DNA from: Streptomyces sp. NBC_01275 | GTDB lineage: Bacteria; Actinomycetota; Actinomycetes; Streptomycetales; Streptomycetaceae | Direction of reading: 5' to 3' | Assembly (NCBI RefSeq): GCF_026340655.1 | Contig: NZ_JAPEOZ010000001.1 | Location: 7,254,001 to 7,318,000 of the forward strand | Length of the DNA: 64,000 bases | Shown here: positions 30,469 to 38,762 of the stretch, in pieces | How positions within the stretch are numbered: position 1 is the stretch's first letter | Layout: every line of letters starts with the position of its first letter | Notes under the pieces: generated by a model | The model's input: the letters and a program-made list of their open reading frames with translations, nothing else | Told to the model about the DNA's origin: nothing | The model's database searches: none | Program-made: the position numbers and the translations under genes

Positions 30469-31746
30469 ATGCCCGCATTCTCGCTCGAACCGGCACAGAC
30501 CGCCTGGTGTGCCGAGCTGCGCACCCTGGCCGCCGACCGGCTGCGCCCGCTCGCCGAGAAGGCCGAACCGGGCCGCGTCAACCGCCCGCTCCTCGCCGAA
30601 CTCGGCCGACTCGGACTGCTGTCCCGGCTGTTCTCCTCGGGCGCCGTCGACCTCTGTCTGATGCGCGAGTCCCTCGCCCACGCCTGCACGGAGGCGGAGA
30701 CCGCACTCGCCCTCCAGGGCCTCGGCGCGCACCCGGTCCACGCCCACGGCACCCCGGCCCAGCGGGAACGCTGGCTGCCCCGCGTCGCCGACGGCAGCGC
30801 GGTGGCCGCGTTCGCGCTGAGCGAGCCGGGGGCGGGCTCGGACGCGGCGGCGCTGTCCCTGGCCGCCGAGCCCGACGGCCCGACCGGCTGGCGCCTGACC
30901 GGTGAGAAACGCTGGATCTCCAACGCTCCCGAAGCCGATTTCTACACCGTTTTCGCCCGCACCGGCGAAGCCGCCGGCGCTCGCGGCGTCACCGCGTTCC
31001 TGGTCCCCGCCGACCGCCCGGGCCTCACCGGCGCCGCCCTCGACATGCTCTCCCCGCACCCCATCGGCGCCCTCCGCTTCGACGCGGTCCCGGTGACGGC
31101 GGACGACGTCGTCGGCGAGCCCGGCCGCGGCTTCCGCGTCGCCATGAGCACCCTCGACCTGTTCCGCCCCAGCGTCGGCGCCTTCGCCGTCGGCATGTCC
31201 CAGGCCGCCCTGGACGCGACCCTCGCCCACACGGCGGCCCGGGACGCCTTCGGCGGCAAACTGAAGGACCTGCAGACGGTGGCCCACCAGGTCGCCGAGA
31301 TGGCCCTGCGCACGGAGGCCGCCCGCCTGATGGTCCACGCGGCGGCCACGGCGTACGACACCGGCGCCCCGGACGTCCGCAAGCGCGCCGCGATGGCGAA
31401 GCTGTTCGCCACCGAGACCGCGCAGTACGTCGTCGACGCCGCCGTCCAACTCCACGGCGCACGGGCGCTGCACCGGGGGCACCTGCTCGAACACCTCTAC
31501 CGCGAGGTACGCGCCCCACGGATCTACGAGGGGGCGAGCGAGGTCCAACGCGGCATCATCGCAAGGGAGTTGTACGCGGAACGGGAGCTGGGGGAGGAAC
31601 GCGAGTCGCCCGGCGAGCAGGAGTCCTACGCCGACCGGGTCGACCGGGCCGCCGACCGGGCCGACCGATCCGACCGGGCCGACCAAGTCGGTCAGACGGG
31701 CCACGCCGAACGCACCCTCGTCGCCGACCCGGAGGCCGCCCCGTGA
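30469..31746 (+). CDS. Acyl-CoA dehydrogenase family protein
   Basis: 425 residues with the FAD-dependent acyl-CoA dehydrogenase pattern: FALSEPGAGSDAAALSL, GEKRWISNAPEADFY, the C-terminal helical bundle with AFGGKLKDLQTVAHQVAEMAL, and the end RAPRIYEGASEVQRGIIAREL. It would oxidise a CoA ester released from the ring pathway. From about residue 375 there is an added charged tail rich in DR (ADRVDRAADRADRSDRAD), encoded by degenerate 9-12 bp repeats and not part of the enzyme. ATG 30469 follows GAGAGGAACGTCG. The stop overlaps the RidA start by GTGA. Confidence 0.92.
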   Translation: MPAFSLEPAQTAWCAELRTLAADRLRPLAEKAEPGRVNRPLLAELGRLGLLSRLFSSGAVDLCLMRESLAHACTEAETALALQGLGAHPVHAHGTPAQRERWLPRVADGSAVAAFALSEPGAGSDAAALSLAAEPDGPTGWRLTGEKRWISNAPEADFYTVFARTGEAAGARGVTAFLVPADRPGLTGAALDMLSPHPIGALRFDAVPVTADDVVGEPGRGFRVAMSTLDLFRPSVGAFAVGMSQAALDATLAHTAARDAFGGKLKDLQTVAHQVAEMALRTEAARLMVHAAATAYDTGAPDVRKRAAMAKLFATETAQYVVDAAVQLHGARALHRGHLLEHLYREVRAPRIYEGASEVQRGIIARELYAERELGEERESPGEQESYADRVDRAADRADRSDRADQVGQTGHAERTLVADPEAAP

Positions 31747-32141
31747 CCGCCGAGCGCGTCAACCCGCCCGGGCTCTCCCCGCCCACCGGCTTCTCCCATG
31801 CCGTCGTCGCCACCGGAGGCCGGCTCGTCTTCCTCGCGGGTCAGACCGCGCTCGACGCCGAGGGCAGGGTCGTCGGGGCGGACCTCCCCGCGCAGTTCGA
31901 GCGGGCCCTCGCCAACCTCCTCACCGCCCTGCGGAGTTGCGGAGGCGCCCCGGCCGACCTCGCCCGCGTCACCGTCTACGCCGTCGACGTCGCCGACTAC
32001 CGCGTCCGCGCGCCCGAACTCGGCCGCATCTGGCGGGACTTGGCGGGCCGCGACTATCCCGCGATGGCGGTCGTGGAGGTCGTGCGGCTCTGGGACGAAC
32101 AGGCGCTCGTCGAGCTCGACGGCTTCGCGGTGCTGCCGTAA
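31743..32141 (+). CDS. RidA (YjgF/YER057c/UK114) family enamine/imine deaminase
   Basis: 132 residues with the typical trimeric RidA features: start region NPPGLSPPTGFSHAVVA, LVFLAGQTALDAEGRVVG, ALANLLTALRSCGGAPADLARVTVYAVDV, and the end YPAMAVVEVVRLWDEQALVELDGFAVL with the conserved acidic residue. The usual active-site Arg of RidA proper is not evident (VVEVVRL), placing it in a divergent subfamily. It is translationally coupled to the dehydrogenase (GTGA overlap). In an anthraniloyl-CoA pathway the reduced ring is an enamine, so a RidA-type hydrolase releasing ammonia makes chemical sense; this is inference. Confidence 0.88.
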   Translation: MTAERVNPPGLSPPTGFSHAVVATGGRLVFLAGQTALDAEGRVVGADLPAQFERALANLLTALRSCGGAPADLARVTVYAVDVADYRVRAPELGRIWRDLAGRDYPAMAVVEVVRLWDEQALVELDGFAVLP

Positions 32142-32225
32142 CGCCCGTTCGGCTCATTCTGACGCTTTCCCGGCGCTGCCCGGAGTTCGCCTTCCCACCT
32201 CGGACGATGTCTGAGTTGGTGTCGG

Positions 32226-32399
32226 ATGGCCACGATCGGCGTCGGCGGACATGTGCACACGTACTCGTATCCCGAGCGTGCCCCCCGGGGCCGGGTCATC
32301 ACCACCGTTTTCCTGGCGATCGCGCCCAACCTGCCCGAGGTGAGAGGGGCGACCGACGCATACCGTGCGGCTCGGCCCGGATCCTGTGCCCGCCGATGA
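32226..32399 (+). pseudogene. Remnant of a NUDIX hydrolase (NrtR/ADP-ribose type)
   Basis: A 57-codon frame encodes GHVHTYSYPERAPRGRVITT followed by VFLAIAPNLPEVRGATDA. This resembles the mid-region of actinobacterial NUDIX proteins (tyr-x-x-P-x-R-x-P-R-G-R-V-(V/I)-(S/T)...AIAPDLP...G(T)DA). The NUDIX box that should precede it is absent, and the frame ends soon after in unrelated codons. The 84 bp upstream to ridA show no matching coding sequence. I read it as a decayed gene between ridA and the DUF5999 gene. The match is from recollection of the family. Confidence 0.5.
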
Positions 32400-32433
32400 A
32401 ACGGCCCGGCTAGCGGCATCCGGTCCGGCCGGG

Positions 32434-32625
32434 TCAGGCCGCGATGGTCAGTCGCTGTGCGGGCGCCCGGTGCGGGCTCACGACGCGGCCGTCGGGGAGC
32501 AGTTCGCCGCAGTCGTCGAAGACGATCGTGCCGTCGCACAGCAGACTCCAGCCCTGCTCGGGGTGGGCGGCGACGACGTGCACGGGGTGGGCGGCAGAAG
32601 CGCTGGGAAACGGGTGGGAACACAT
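32434..32625 (-). CDS. DUF5999 family small protein
   Basis: 63 residues: MCSHPFPSASAAHP, then AAHPEQGWSLLCDGTIVFDDCGELLPDGRVV and an HRAP end. This is the actinomycete DUF5999 pattern, with paired Cys residues (Cys2, and the cysteines of LLCDG and DDCGE) and His4 that could hold a metal. ATG 32625 is preceded by GGAGG with 7-nt spacing; the longer in-frame start at 32682 is not needed. Function unknown; such proteins are small, cytoplasmic and widely conserved in streptomycetes. Confidence 0.85.
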   Translation of the reverse strand: MCSHPFPSASAAHPVHVVAAHPEQGWSLLCDGTIVFDDCGELLPDGRVVSPHRAPAQRLTIAA

Positions 32626-32726
32626 GGCGCACCTCCACGTCGGTGGGGTCGGCCGTCCGGTCGGCCCGCATGGGTAGACCATGCGCCCGCCGCGGAGTCA
32701 TCGCCAGGGGGCGCCGGGAAGCGTGA

Positions 32727-33293
<567 letters not shown>

Positions 33294-33341
33294 CGGCGAG
33301 CCGAACGCCCGCTGCCGGGCCGCCCCTCCGTCGGCGGCGGC

Positions 33342-33473
33342 CTACGGGCGCGCCCTAAGGAGAGCCTCGTGCCGTGCTGCGCCGTCCTCGGTGACGGCGC
33401 GGCAGCGGCGGGCCAGTTCACCACGGGCGGGCGGCGTCGCCGTGGCGGACACGGGGGCGGGACGATCCGGCAT
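33342..33473 (-). CDS. Possible 43-residue protein, unsupported by homology
   Basis: ATG 33473 opens a 43-codon frame (PPARGELARRCRAVTEDGAA in the middle) with fair G/C third positions. AAAGGA lies about 14 nt upstream, twice because of the 14-bp duplication, which is too far for a good ribosome site. No family recognised. It could be a gene remnant or chance. Confidence 0.2.
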   Translation of the reverse strand: MPDRPAPVSATATPPARGELARRCRAVTEDGAARHEALLRARP

Positions 33474-33580
33474 ACTGCTGTCTCTGTTCCTTTGTCTCTG
33501 TTCCTTCGCGCGACGGGGTCGTTCCGGCCAACCGGGCCGGAAGGCGGGCTTGTTGAGCGATCACGCTCCGGGAGAGACTT

Positions 33581-33594
33581 CTACAGCGCTGTAG
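33581..33594. promoter_or_regulatory. BlaI/MecI-type operator before the TatA-like gene
   Basis: CTACAGCGCTGTAG is a perfect 14-bp palindrome of the form CTACA-N4-TGTAG, the core (TACA...TGTA) known for BlaI/MecI/CopY repressors. It overlaps a -10-like TAGATT (33592-33597). A second copy of the form stands before terD, and a BlaI-family gene lies 1.4 kb away. Confidence 0.75.
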
Positions 33595-33680
33595 ATTGCA
33601 GTGTGTCGCCGGTACGCCGTATCGGCCGGCAAGCGGTCACGGCCGCTGTTCGCCGTTCGCCACGGAAGAGAGCAGACCTG

Positions 33681-33905
33681 ATGTTCGGCTTGAGTGAACT
33701 GGCCCTGATCCTGCTCGTCCTGATCGTGGTCCTCGGGATCAGGAAGCTGCCCGAGCTGTCCCGGTCGGCGGGCAAGGCGGCCCGCATCTTCAAGAGCGAG
33801 GCCAAAGCGCTCAAGGAGCAGGACTCTCCGGAGCAGCCGCCCGGTTCGGGGCGGACGGTGTCGGGCGCCGTGGTCGACCGGGATGAGCCGTCGGCCCGGT
33901 CGTGA
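33681..33905 (+). CDS. TatA/E-like protein
   Basis: 74 residues: an N-terminal transmembrane helix (MFGLSELALILLVLIVVLGIRKLPEL) followed by an amphipathic helix (SRSAGKAARIFKSEAKALKE) and a polar tail, the TatA plan. The usual FG between helices is replaced by IRKLPELS, which still has the hinge-like LPEL found in TatA. It may be a second TatA that joins the Tat translocon under special conditions, since the main tat genes are not here. A BlaI-type operator overlaps its promoter. ATG 33681 has no strong ribosome site (AGCAGACCTG). Confidence 0.8.
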   Translation: MFGLSELALILLVLIVVLGIRKLPELSRSAGKAARIFKSEAKALKEQDSPEQPPGSGRTVSGAVVDRDEPSARS

Positions 33906-34236
33906 GGCGAGGGCGTGGGTGAGGGCGAGGGCTCGGACCCGCGGTCCCGCCGGTGCCGGTGACCCCGATGCGCAGTTCCGTCTCGCGTGAGGCGACGGTC
34001 ATGGTCGGGTCGGCGCCCACGGCGTGCTTCGTCGTGGGTCTGGCGGACGACGAGGAACTCCTTGCTGCGGTGGTTCGCCTGCGCAGCGAATGCGGCCGGA
34101 TCGCGGTTCCCAGCTCACTGCCCGCCGCGGACCGCCGCACCGCCAGCCGCGATACGACGGTCGCGGTATGGCGGTATGGCGGTATGGCGGTATGGCGGTG
34201 CGGCGGTCGGGTCGGCGGGGCCCAGCCACCGGGTCC
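33906..34236. other. 331-bp gap between tatA-like gene and terD
   Basis: A plus-strand frame from GTG 33953 (SAPTACFVVGLADDEELLAA, then VVRLRSECGRIAVP) has codon bias like a streptomycete gene for about 60 codons, then runs into an 8-bp tandem repeat and overlaps the end of terD. No family is recognised. It may be a remnant of a small gene disrupted by repeat expansion; not called as a CDS. Confidence 0.35.
34165..34204. repeat. 8-bp tandem repeat, GGTATGGC x4 plus one variant
   Basis: Four perfect copies of GGTATGGC followed by GGTGCGGC, next to the 3' end of terD. Copy changes would shift frame in anything crossing it. Confidence 0.9.
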
Positions 34237-34812
34237 TCAGACGTTGACGCCGAAGTCGGCGGCGATCCCGGCGAGGCCGGAGGCGTAGCCCTGTCCGACG
34301 GCGCGGAACTTCCACTCGGCGCCGCTCCGGTAGAGCTCTCCGAACACCATCGCCGTCTCCGTCGAGGCGTCCTCGGACAGGTCGTAGCGGGCGATCTCCT
34401 GGCCGCCCGCCTGGTTGACGACGCGGATGAAGGCGTTGCGGACCTGACCGAAGCTCTGGCCACGGTTCTCGGCGTCGTGGATCGAGACCGGGAAGACGAT
34501 GCGGTCGACCTCGGCGGGCACGGCGGCCAGGTTCACCTTGACGCTCTCGTCGTCCCCCTCGCCCTCGCCGGTGAGGTTGTCGCCGGTGTGCTCGACCGAA
34601 CCGTCGGGGCTGGTGAGGTTGTTGTAGAACACGAAGTGCCGGTCGGACAGGACCTTGCCCGAGGCGTCCAGCAGCAGTGCGGAGGCGTCGAGGTCGTAGT
34701 CGGTGCCCGTGGTGGTGCGTACGTCCCAGCCCAGACCGACCAGGACGGCGGTCAGACCCGGCGCCTCCTTGCTGAGCGAGACATTGCCGCCCTTGGACAG
34801 GGAAACTCCCAC
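34237..34812 (-). CDS. terD: TerD family protein
   Basis: 191 residues of the TerD beta-sandwich: start [19 protein letters not shown], calcium-site region [42 protein letters not shown] and the end [21 protein letters not shown]. TerD proteins bind Ca2+ and belong to the tellurite/stress and phage-resistance Ter modules; in streptomycetes they influence differentiation and calcium response. GTG 34812 is chosen because AGGAGGAG precedes it and it yields the universal GVSLSKGG start. A CTACA-N4-TGTAG operator lies 60 bp upstream, so control by the neighbouring BlaI-type repressor is likely. Confidence 0.93.
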   Translation of the reverse strand: MGVSLSKGGNVSLSKEAPGLTAVLVGLGWDVRTTTGTDYDLDASALLLDASGKVLSDRHFVFYNNLTSPDGSVEHTGDNLTGEGEGDDESVKVNLAAVPAEVDRIVFPVSIHDAENRGQSFGQVRNAFIRVVNQAGGQEIARYDLSEDASTETAMVFGELYRSGAEWKFRAVGQGYASGLAGIAADFGVNV

Positions 34813-34872
34813 GCTGCTCTCCTCCTTGGGAAACATCCGTTGCGGGCCGTCGCGCGACCCCGGACGATAAAA

Positions 34873-34886
34873 CTACAACACTGTAG
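34873..34886. promoter_or_regulatory. BlaI/MecI-type operator before terD
   Basis: CTACAACACTGTAG has perfect 5-bp arms CTACA/TGTAG with 4 bp between, the same geometry as 33581-33594. On the minus strand it is followed by TTTTATCGT, a -10-like element, so repressor binding would block the terD promoter. It also lies 95 bp before the BlaI gene. Confidence 0.75.
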
Positions 34887-34980
34887 AAGATCGGGGCGGG
34901 GTGAGGGCGGGGGCGGCCGTACGGGGCGTCTCTACGATGTACCGCTGGTGAAAAGCGAGTCGGCGGAAAGGAGCCAGGGC

Positions 34981-35451
34981 ATGACGGACCGGCGACAGGA
35001 CCGACCGCATGACCGACCGCATGACCGACTGCATGACCAACGGCAGGACCGGCGACAGCGTCCCCGGCGGCGGGGGCAGGGCGAGCTGGAGGCGCTGGTC
35101 CTGGCCGCCCTGCGGGAGGCGGACGGTCCCGCGAACGCGGGCTGGGTGCAGGAGCGCATGGGAGGCGACCTCGCCTATACGACCGTGATCACGATCCTGA
35201 CCCGGCTGCTGGCCAAGGGTGTGGTGGCCCGGGAGCGGTCGGGCCGCTCCTTCGCATGGACGCCGGTGTCGGACCAGGCGGGTCTCGCCGCACACCGGAT
35301 GCGCAGACTGCTCGACGGCGAGAAGGACCGGGAGGCGGTGCTGGCCAGCTTCCTCACCTCCCTCGAACCGGACGACGAGCGTCTCCTGCGGGACCTGCTC
35401 GACGGCACCGGGGCGGAGGGGACCGGGGCGGACCAGACCGGGGCGGACTAG
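34981..35451 (+). CDS. BlaI/MecI/CopY family repressor
   Basis: 156 residues. After about 25 residues begins the winged helix: GELEALVLAALREADGPANAGWVQERMGGDLAYTTVITILTRLLAKGVVARERSGRSFAWTPV, the BlaI signature, then a dimerisation helix region (ASFLTSLEPDDERLLRDLL). The head is a four-residue repeat (DRPH-DRPH-DRLH-DQRQ) from a 12-bp DNA repeat. The tail repeats GTGAE/GTGAD/QTGAD. AAAGGAG precedes ATG 34981 by 8 nt. No BlaR-type sensor protease is adjacent. Its likely targets are the two CTACA-N4-TGTAG sites before terD and the TatA-like gene. Confidence 0.9.
   Translation: MTDRRQDRPHDRPHDRLHDQRQDRRQRPRRRGQGELEALVLAALREADGPANAGWVQERMGGDLAYTTVITILTRLLAKGVVARERSGRSFAWTPVSDQAGLAAHRMRRLLDGEKDREAVLASFLTSLEPDDERLLRDLLDGTGAEGTGADQTGAD
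34999..35046 (+). repeat. 12-bp in-frame tandem repeat x4 in the BlaI gene
   Basis: GACCGACCGCAT twice, then GACCGACTGCAT and GACCAACGGCAG, encode His-rich DRPH units directly after the start codon region. Confidence 0.9.
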
Positions 35452-35619
35452 GCGGACTAGACCGGTCGGGACCGGAGCGCACCGGAGCGGGGCGGACGTG
35501 TGGACGCCCAAAGCCCTGCCGTTCCGAGGGGAAGCGTCGGCCGCCGCGTCAGGCGCCGACCGACGGCCAGCGCCTGAGAACAGGCCGCCAGGCGGCGCAG
35601 CAGCCCCGGCCCAGTCGCT

Positions 35620-36642
35620 CTAGTCCTCCCCGTCGCCCCCGTCTTCCTCTTCCTCGTCCCCCTCGAAGAAGTCGCCGATCTCGTCGACGACTTCGGCGGC
35701 GACCATCCCGCCGACCACGCCGACCGCCAGACCCGCCGCACCGGCGGCGACCGCGGTGCCGACGCCCGACCCGGAACGGTGCTCGTCGTGCGGGCGGTGC
35801 TCGTCGTACCCGTGGTGCCCGCCGCCGTACGCGTCCCCGTGCCCGTACGACGCGGGCGAGTCGTACGCGGACCGGTGCTCGACCAGTTGCCGGACCCAGC
35901 CGTCGACCTCCGTGTTCCAGTCCCGGCCGGGCACGTCCTGGTGGCCCACGCTGAAGCGGGTCAGCGCGTCGTGCCCGGAGGAGAGGAACCCGCCGCGCTT
36001 GTCGGCCTCCAGAACGACTTCCAGAACCGCCGGACCGGCGAGGAAGGTCACCTCGATCTCATTGACCTGGTGCGCGTACTCGGGCGACGGAGCGAGCTCG
36101 ATCTCCTGGTAGAAGGGCAGCTGTTGGCCGGTGCCGCCGATGCGCCCGTACTCCAGATCCGCCGACCTGAAGCCGAAACCGAGCTGGCCGAGCGCCTCGA
36201 GGATCGCCTCCTGCGCCGGCAGCGGGCCGACGGTGAGCGCGTCGAGGTCGCCCTTGTCCTTCGTCCCGGCCACCGCCAACTCGGTGCGCACGCCGAGGAC
36301 GACGCCCAACGGCTGGCCGTACAACTCGGTGATCGGCGTCTCCCACGGCAACGTCACGCTGAAGGGGACGCTGCGGTGTTCCTCCTCGTCGAGCCGGAAG
36401 CCGCCGCCGACCGTGAACCGCTCGAAGGCGACGAAGCCCTCGCTCTCGCCGTCCTCGTGCTCGGCCTCGACCCGTGCGACGAGCTCCAGGGTGATGTGCT
36501 CGATGTCCACGGCCGTACCGCCGCCCCGCAGATGCACCTGCCCGGACAGCACCCCGCCCGGCGGTACCGCACCGCCGTCCAGGACCGTGTCCACCGAGGG
36601 ACCGCCCACACCGAGGGCCCCGAGCAGCCGTTTGAACACCAT
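35620..36642 (-). CDS. spo0M: Sporulation-control protein Spo0M
   Basis: 340 residues. The N-terminal 240 residues are the arrestin-like Spo0M fold: MVFKRLLGALGVGGPSVDTVL, GGVLSGQVHLRGGG, PFSVTLPWETPITELYG, FGFRSADLEYGRIGGTGQQLPFYQEIE. Then comes a His/Tyr/Gly-rich linker (SYGHGDAYGGGHHGYDEHRP), a hydrophobic Gly/Ala/Val segment (VAAGAAGLAVGVVGGMVAA) and a very acidic end (FFEGDEEEEDGG). Bacillus Spo0M affects sporulation and cell shape and interacts with cytoskeletal proteins; the streptomycete role is little known. GAAGGAG precedes ATG 36642. Confidence 0.9.
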   Translation of the reverse strand: MVFKRLLGALGVGGPSVDTVLDGGAVPPGGVLSGQVHLRGGGTAVDIEHITLELVARVEAEHEDGESEGFVAFERFTVGGGFRLDEEEHRSVPFSVTLPWETPITELYGQPLGVVLGVRTELAVAGTKDKGDLDALTVGPLPAQEAILEALGQLGFGFRSADLEYGRIGGTGQQLPFYQEIELAPSPEYAHQVNEIEVTFLAGPAVLEVVLEADKRGGFLSSGHDALTRFSVGHQDVPGRDWNTEVDGWVRQLVEHRSAYDSPASYGHGDAYGGGHHGYDEHRPHDEHRSGSGVGTAVAAGAAGLAVGVVGGMVAAEVVDEIGDFFEGDEEEEDGGDGED

Positions 36643-37044
36643 GCCGGTGTCGCTCCTTCACAGTTCGCTCCACGGCCGCATGCGCCTACCGCCGGCCGAT
36701 GCCACCAGAACTACCCCACTCGGTAAAGAAGTTCCCAAGCCCCCGGTGCCCTCGGCATCTTTTTCACGCCACCGTCGCGCCTCCCTCGACCTATCATGCG
36801 CAAAGGGTTTCTCTCGTTGGGGGTTTACGCAAGGGCTTAGACGGGTCAAGATGGCGCAGCGAAGTGAGCAATCATTTTCTCAGTGGTGTCGCAGATGAGC
36901 TTTCCGGTGCTTGCTCGTTGCCGTCGGTGCCGTTCGGGGGCCGTTCAGTTTTGTTCGGTGTTGCGAACATCGATCGATGTGTCGAACGGGTGATGATCGG
37001 CTCACCGCCCCAGACCCTTTCCAGAGCAGTAAGGACGGCCGGTT
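36643..37044. other. 402-bp divergent regulatory region, spo0M/araB
   Basis: Less GC-rich than average, no coding pattern. It holds TGCGCAAAGGG...TTTACGCAAGGG (36797-36835), an inverted pair GAGCAA (36865) and TTGCTC (36912), and the perfect palindrome at 36967-36980. It must carry the promoters for spo0M and the araBAD operon. Confidence 0.6.
36967..36980. promoter_or_regulatory. Perfect palindrome before araB
   Basis: ACATCGATCGATGT is a perfect 14-bp palindrome about 65 bp upstream of the araB start, flanked by GCGA and GTGTCGAAC. A candidate operator for the ara operon; it does not match the AAACGTTT site at 42319, so it may serve a different regulator. Confidence 0.5.
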
Positions 37045-38724
37045 GTGCATGCAGAGCACGATGAATCCATGAGCCTCGCCCCCTGTGTAGTCGGGGTCGA
37101 CTTCGGCACCCTGTCCGGGCGGGCCGTGGTGGTCCGTGTCGCCGACGGCGCCGAACTGGCCGCCGCCGAGCACCCGTACACGCACGCGGTCCTCGACCGG
37201 CAGCTGCCCGACGGTACGCCGCTGCCGCCCGACTGGGCGTTGCAGGTGCCCGCGGACTACATCGACGTCCTGCGCATCGCCGTACCCGAGGCGCTGGCCC
37301 GCTCCGGTGTGCGGCCGGAGCAGGTGGTGGGCGTCGGCACGGACTTCACCGCGTGCACCGTCCTGCCGGTCCTCGCCGACGGCACGCCCCTGTGTGAACT
37401 CCCCGATCTCGCGTCCCGTCCGCATGCTTACGTCAAGCTCTGGCGTCACCACGCCGCGCAGGCCCAGGCCGACCGCATCACCGCCCTGGCCGAGGCGCGC
37501 AAGGAGCCGTGGCTGCGGCGGTACGGGGGGAAGATCTCCTCGGAGTGGGAGTTCGCCAAGGCGTTGCAGCTGCTCGAAGAAGATCCCGAGCTCTACGGGC
37601 TGACCGACCGCTGGGTGGAGGCGGCGGACTGGATCGTGTGGCGGCTGTGCGGGACCTACGTCCGCAACGCCTGCACCGCCGGTTACAAGGGCCAGCTCCA
37701 GGACGGCGTCTATCCCTCCTCCGACTATCTCGCCGCGCTCGACCCCGGCTTCGCCGGCTTCGTGGCCGACAAGCTGGAGCAGCCGATCGGTCAGCTCGGG
37801 GATCTGGCGGGCGGGTTGACGGCGGAGGCGGCGGCGTGGACGGGGCTGCCGGAGGGCATCGCCGTCTGCGTCGGCAACGTGGACGCGCATGTGACGGCGC
37901 CCGCGGCCACCGCGGTGGAGCCGGGGCGGATGGTCGCCATCATGGGCACCTCGACCTGTCATGTGATGAGCAGCGACCGGTGGGCCGAGGTGCCGGGGAT
38001 GTGCGGGGTCGTCGACGGCGGGATCCTGCCGGGGCTGTGGGGTTACGAGGCCGGGCAGAGCGGCGTCGGGGACGTCTTCGGCTGGTTCGTGCGCACCGGG
38101 TTCCCCGCCGCGTACGCCGAGCAGGCCGCCGCGCTCGGCCGCGACCCGCACGAGCACCTCACCGCCCTCGCGGCCGAACAGCGGGTGGGGGAGCACGGGC
38201 TGGTGGCGCTGGACTGGCAGAGCGGCAACCGTTCCGTGCTCGTCGACCACGACCTCAGCGGTGTGGTGGTGGGGCTGACGCTGTCGACCCGGCCGGAGGA
38301 CGTCTACCGCGCTCTGCTGGAGGCGACCGCCTTCGGCACGCGGACGATCATCGAGGCGTTCGAGGCGTCGGGCGTGCCGGTGGGCGAGCTGATCGTCGCG
38401 GGCGGGCTGACGAAGAACGCGCTGCTGATGCAGATCTACGCCGACGTCATCCGTCGTCCCCTCGGCGTCATCGACTCGGCGCAGGGTCCCGCGCTGGGCG
38501 CGGCGATGCACGCGGCGGTCGCGGCCGGGGCGTATGCGGACATCCGGGCCGCAGCGCAGGCGATGGGCAAGGCCCGCCCGGCCGTCTATCAGCCGGACCC
38601 CGGGCGGGCCGCCGCCTACGACCGCCTCTACGCCGAATACCGGCTGCTGCACGACTACTTCGGCCGCGGGGCCAACGAGGTCATGCACCGGCTGCGCGCC
38701 CTGCGCACGGAAGCCTCCGCCTGA
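37045..38724 (+). CDS. araB: Ribulokinase
   Basis: About 559 residues of the FGGY kinase family, AraB type: [16 protein letters not shown] at the phosphate-binding start, [43 protein letters not shown] and MGTSTCHVM; the FGGY signature region is [23 protein letters not shown]. It phosphorylates L-ribulose. GTG 37045 has AAGGA 9 nt upstream; ATG 37069 is in frame and gives [13 protein letters not shown], so the start is open by eight residues. First gene of araB-araA-araD. Confidence 0.95.
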   Translation: MHAEHDESMSLAPCVVGVDFGTLSGRAVVVRVADGAELAAAEHPYTHAVLDRQLPDGTPLPPDWALQVPADYIDVLRIAVPEALARSGVRPEQVVGVGTDFTACTVLPVLADGTPLCELPDLASRPHAYVKLWRHHAAQAQADRITALAEARKEPWLRRYGGKISSEWEFAKALQLLEEDPELYGLTDRWVEAADWIVWRLCGTYVRNACTAGYKGQLQDGVYPSSDYLAALDPGFAGFVADKLEQPIGQLGDLAGGLTAEAAAWTGLPEGIAVCVGNVDAHVTAPAATAVEPGRMVAIMGTSTCHVMSSDRWAEVPGMCGVVDGGILPGLWGYEAGQSGVGDVFGWFVRTGFPAAYAEQAAALGRDPHEHLTALAAEQRVGEHGLVALDWQSGNRSVLVDHDLSGVVVGLTLSTRPEDVYRALLEATAFGTRTIIEAFEASGVPVGELIVAGGLTKNALLMQIYADVIRRPLGVIDSAQGPALGAAMHAAVAAGAYADIRAAAQAMGKARPAVYQPDPGRAAAYDRLYAEYRLLHDYFGRGANEVMHRLRALRTEASA

Positions 38725-38762
38725 GACGACGACGTGAATCCCATCCTGAAAGGAACCCCGTC

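Larger units (their letters stand above)
33294..33680. other. 387-bp gap before the TatA-like gene
   Basis: Contains a perfect 14-bp tandem duplication TGTCTCTGTTCCTT (33479-33506), a doubtful small frame on the minus strand (33342-33473) and the BlaI-type palindrome at 33581-33594. An extended reading of the TatA frame from GTG 33369 is open but lacks streptomycete codon bias and is not accepted. Confidence 0.6.

Noticed and set aside
21670..32141. Secondary metabolite gene cluster
   Set aside because: No PKS, NRPS, terpene or RiPP core gene; the enzymes fit catabolism with a PaaX repressor.
34237..34812. Tellurite resistance operon
   Set aside because: A single terD without terA, terB, terC or terE is not a resistance operon.
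37509..38762. Long open frame running through araB in another frame into araA
   Set aside because: Arg/Gly-rich out-of-frame reading of araB; araA begins at ATG 38763 after AAAGGA.
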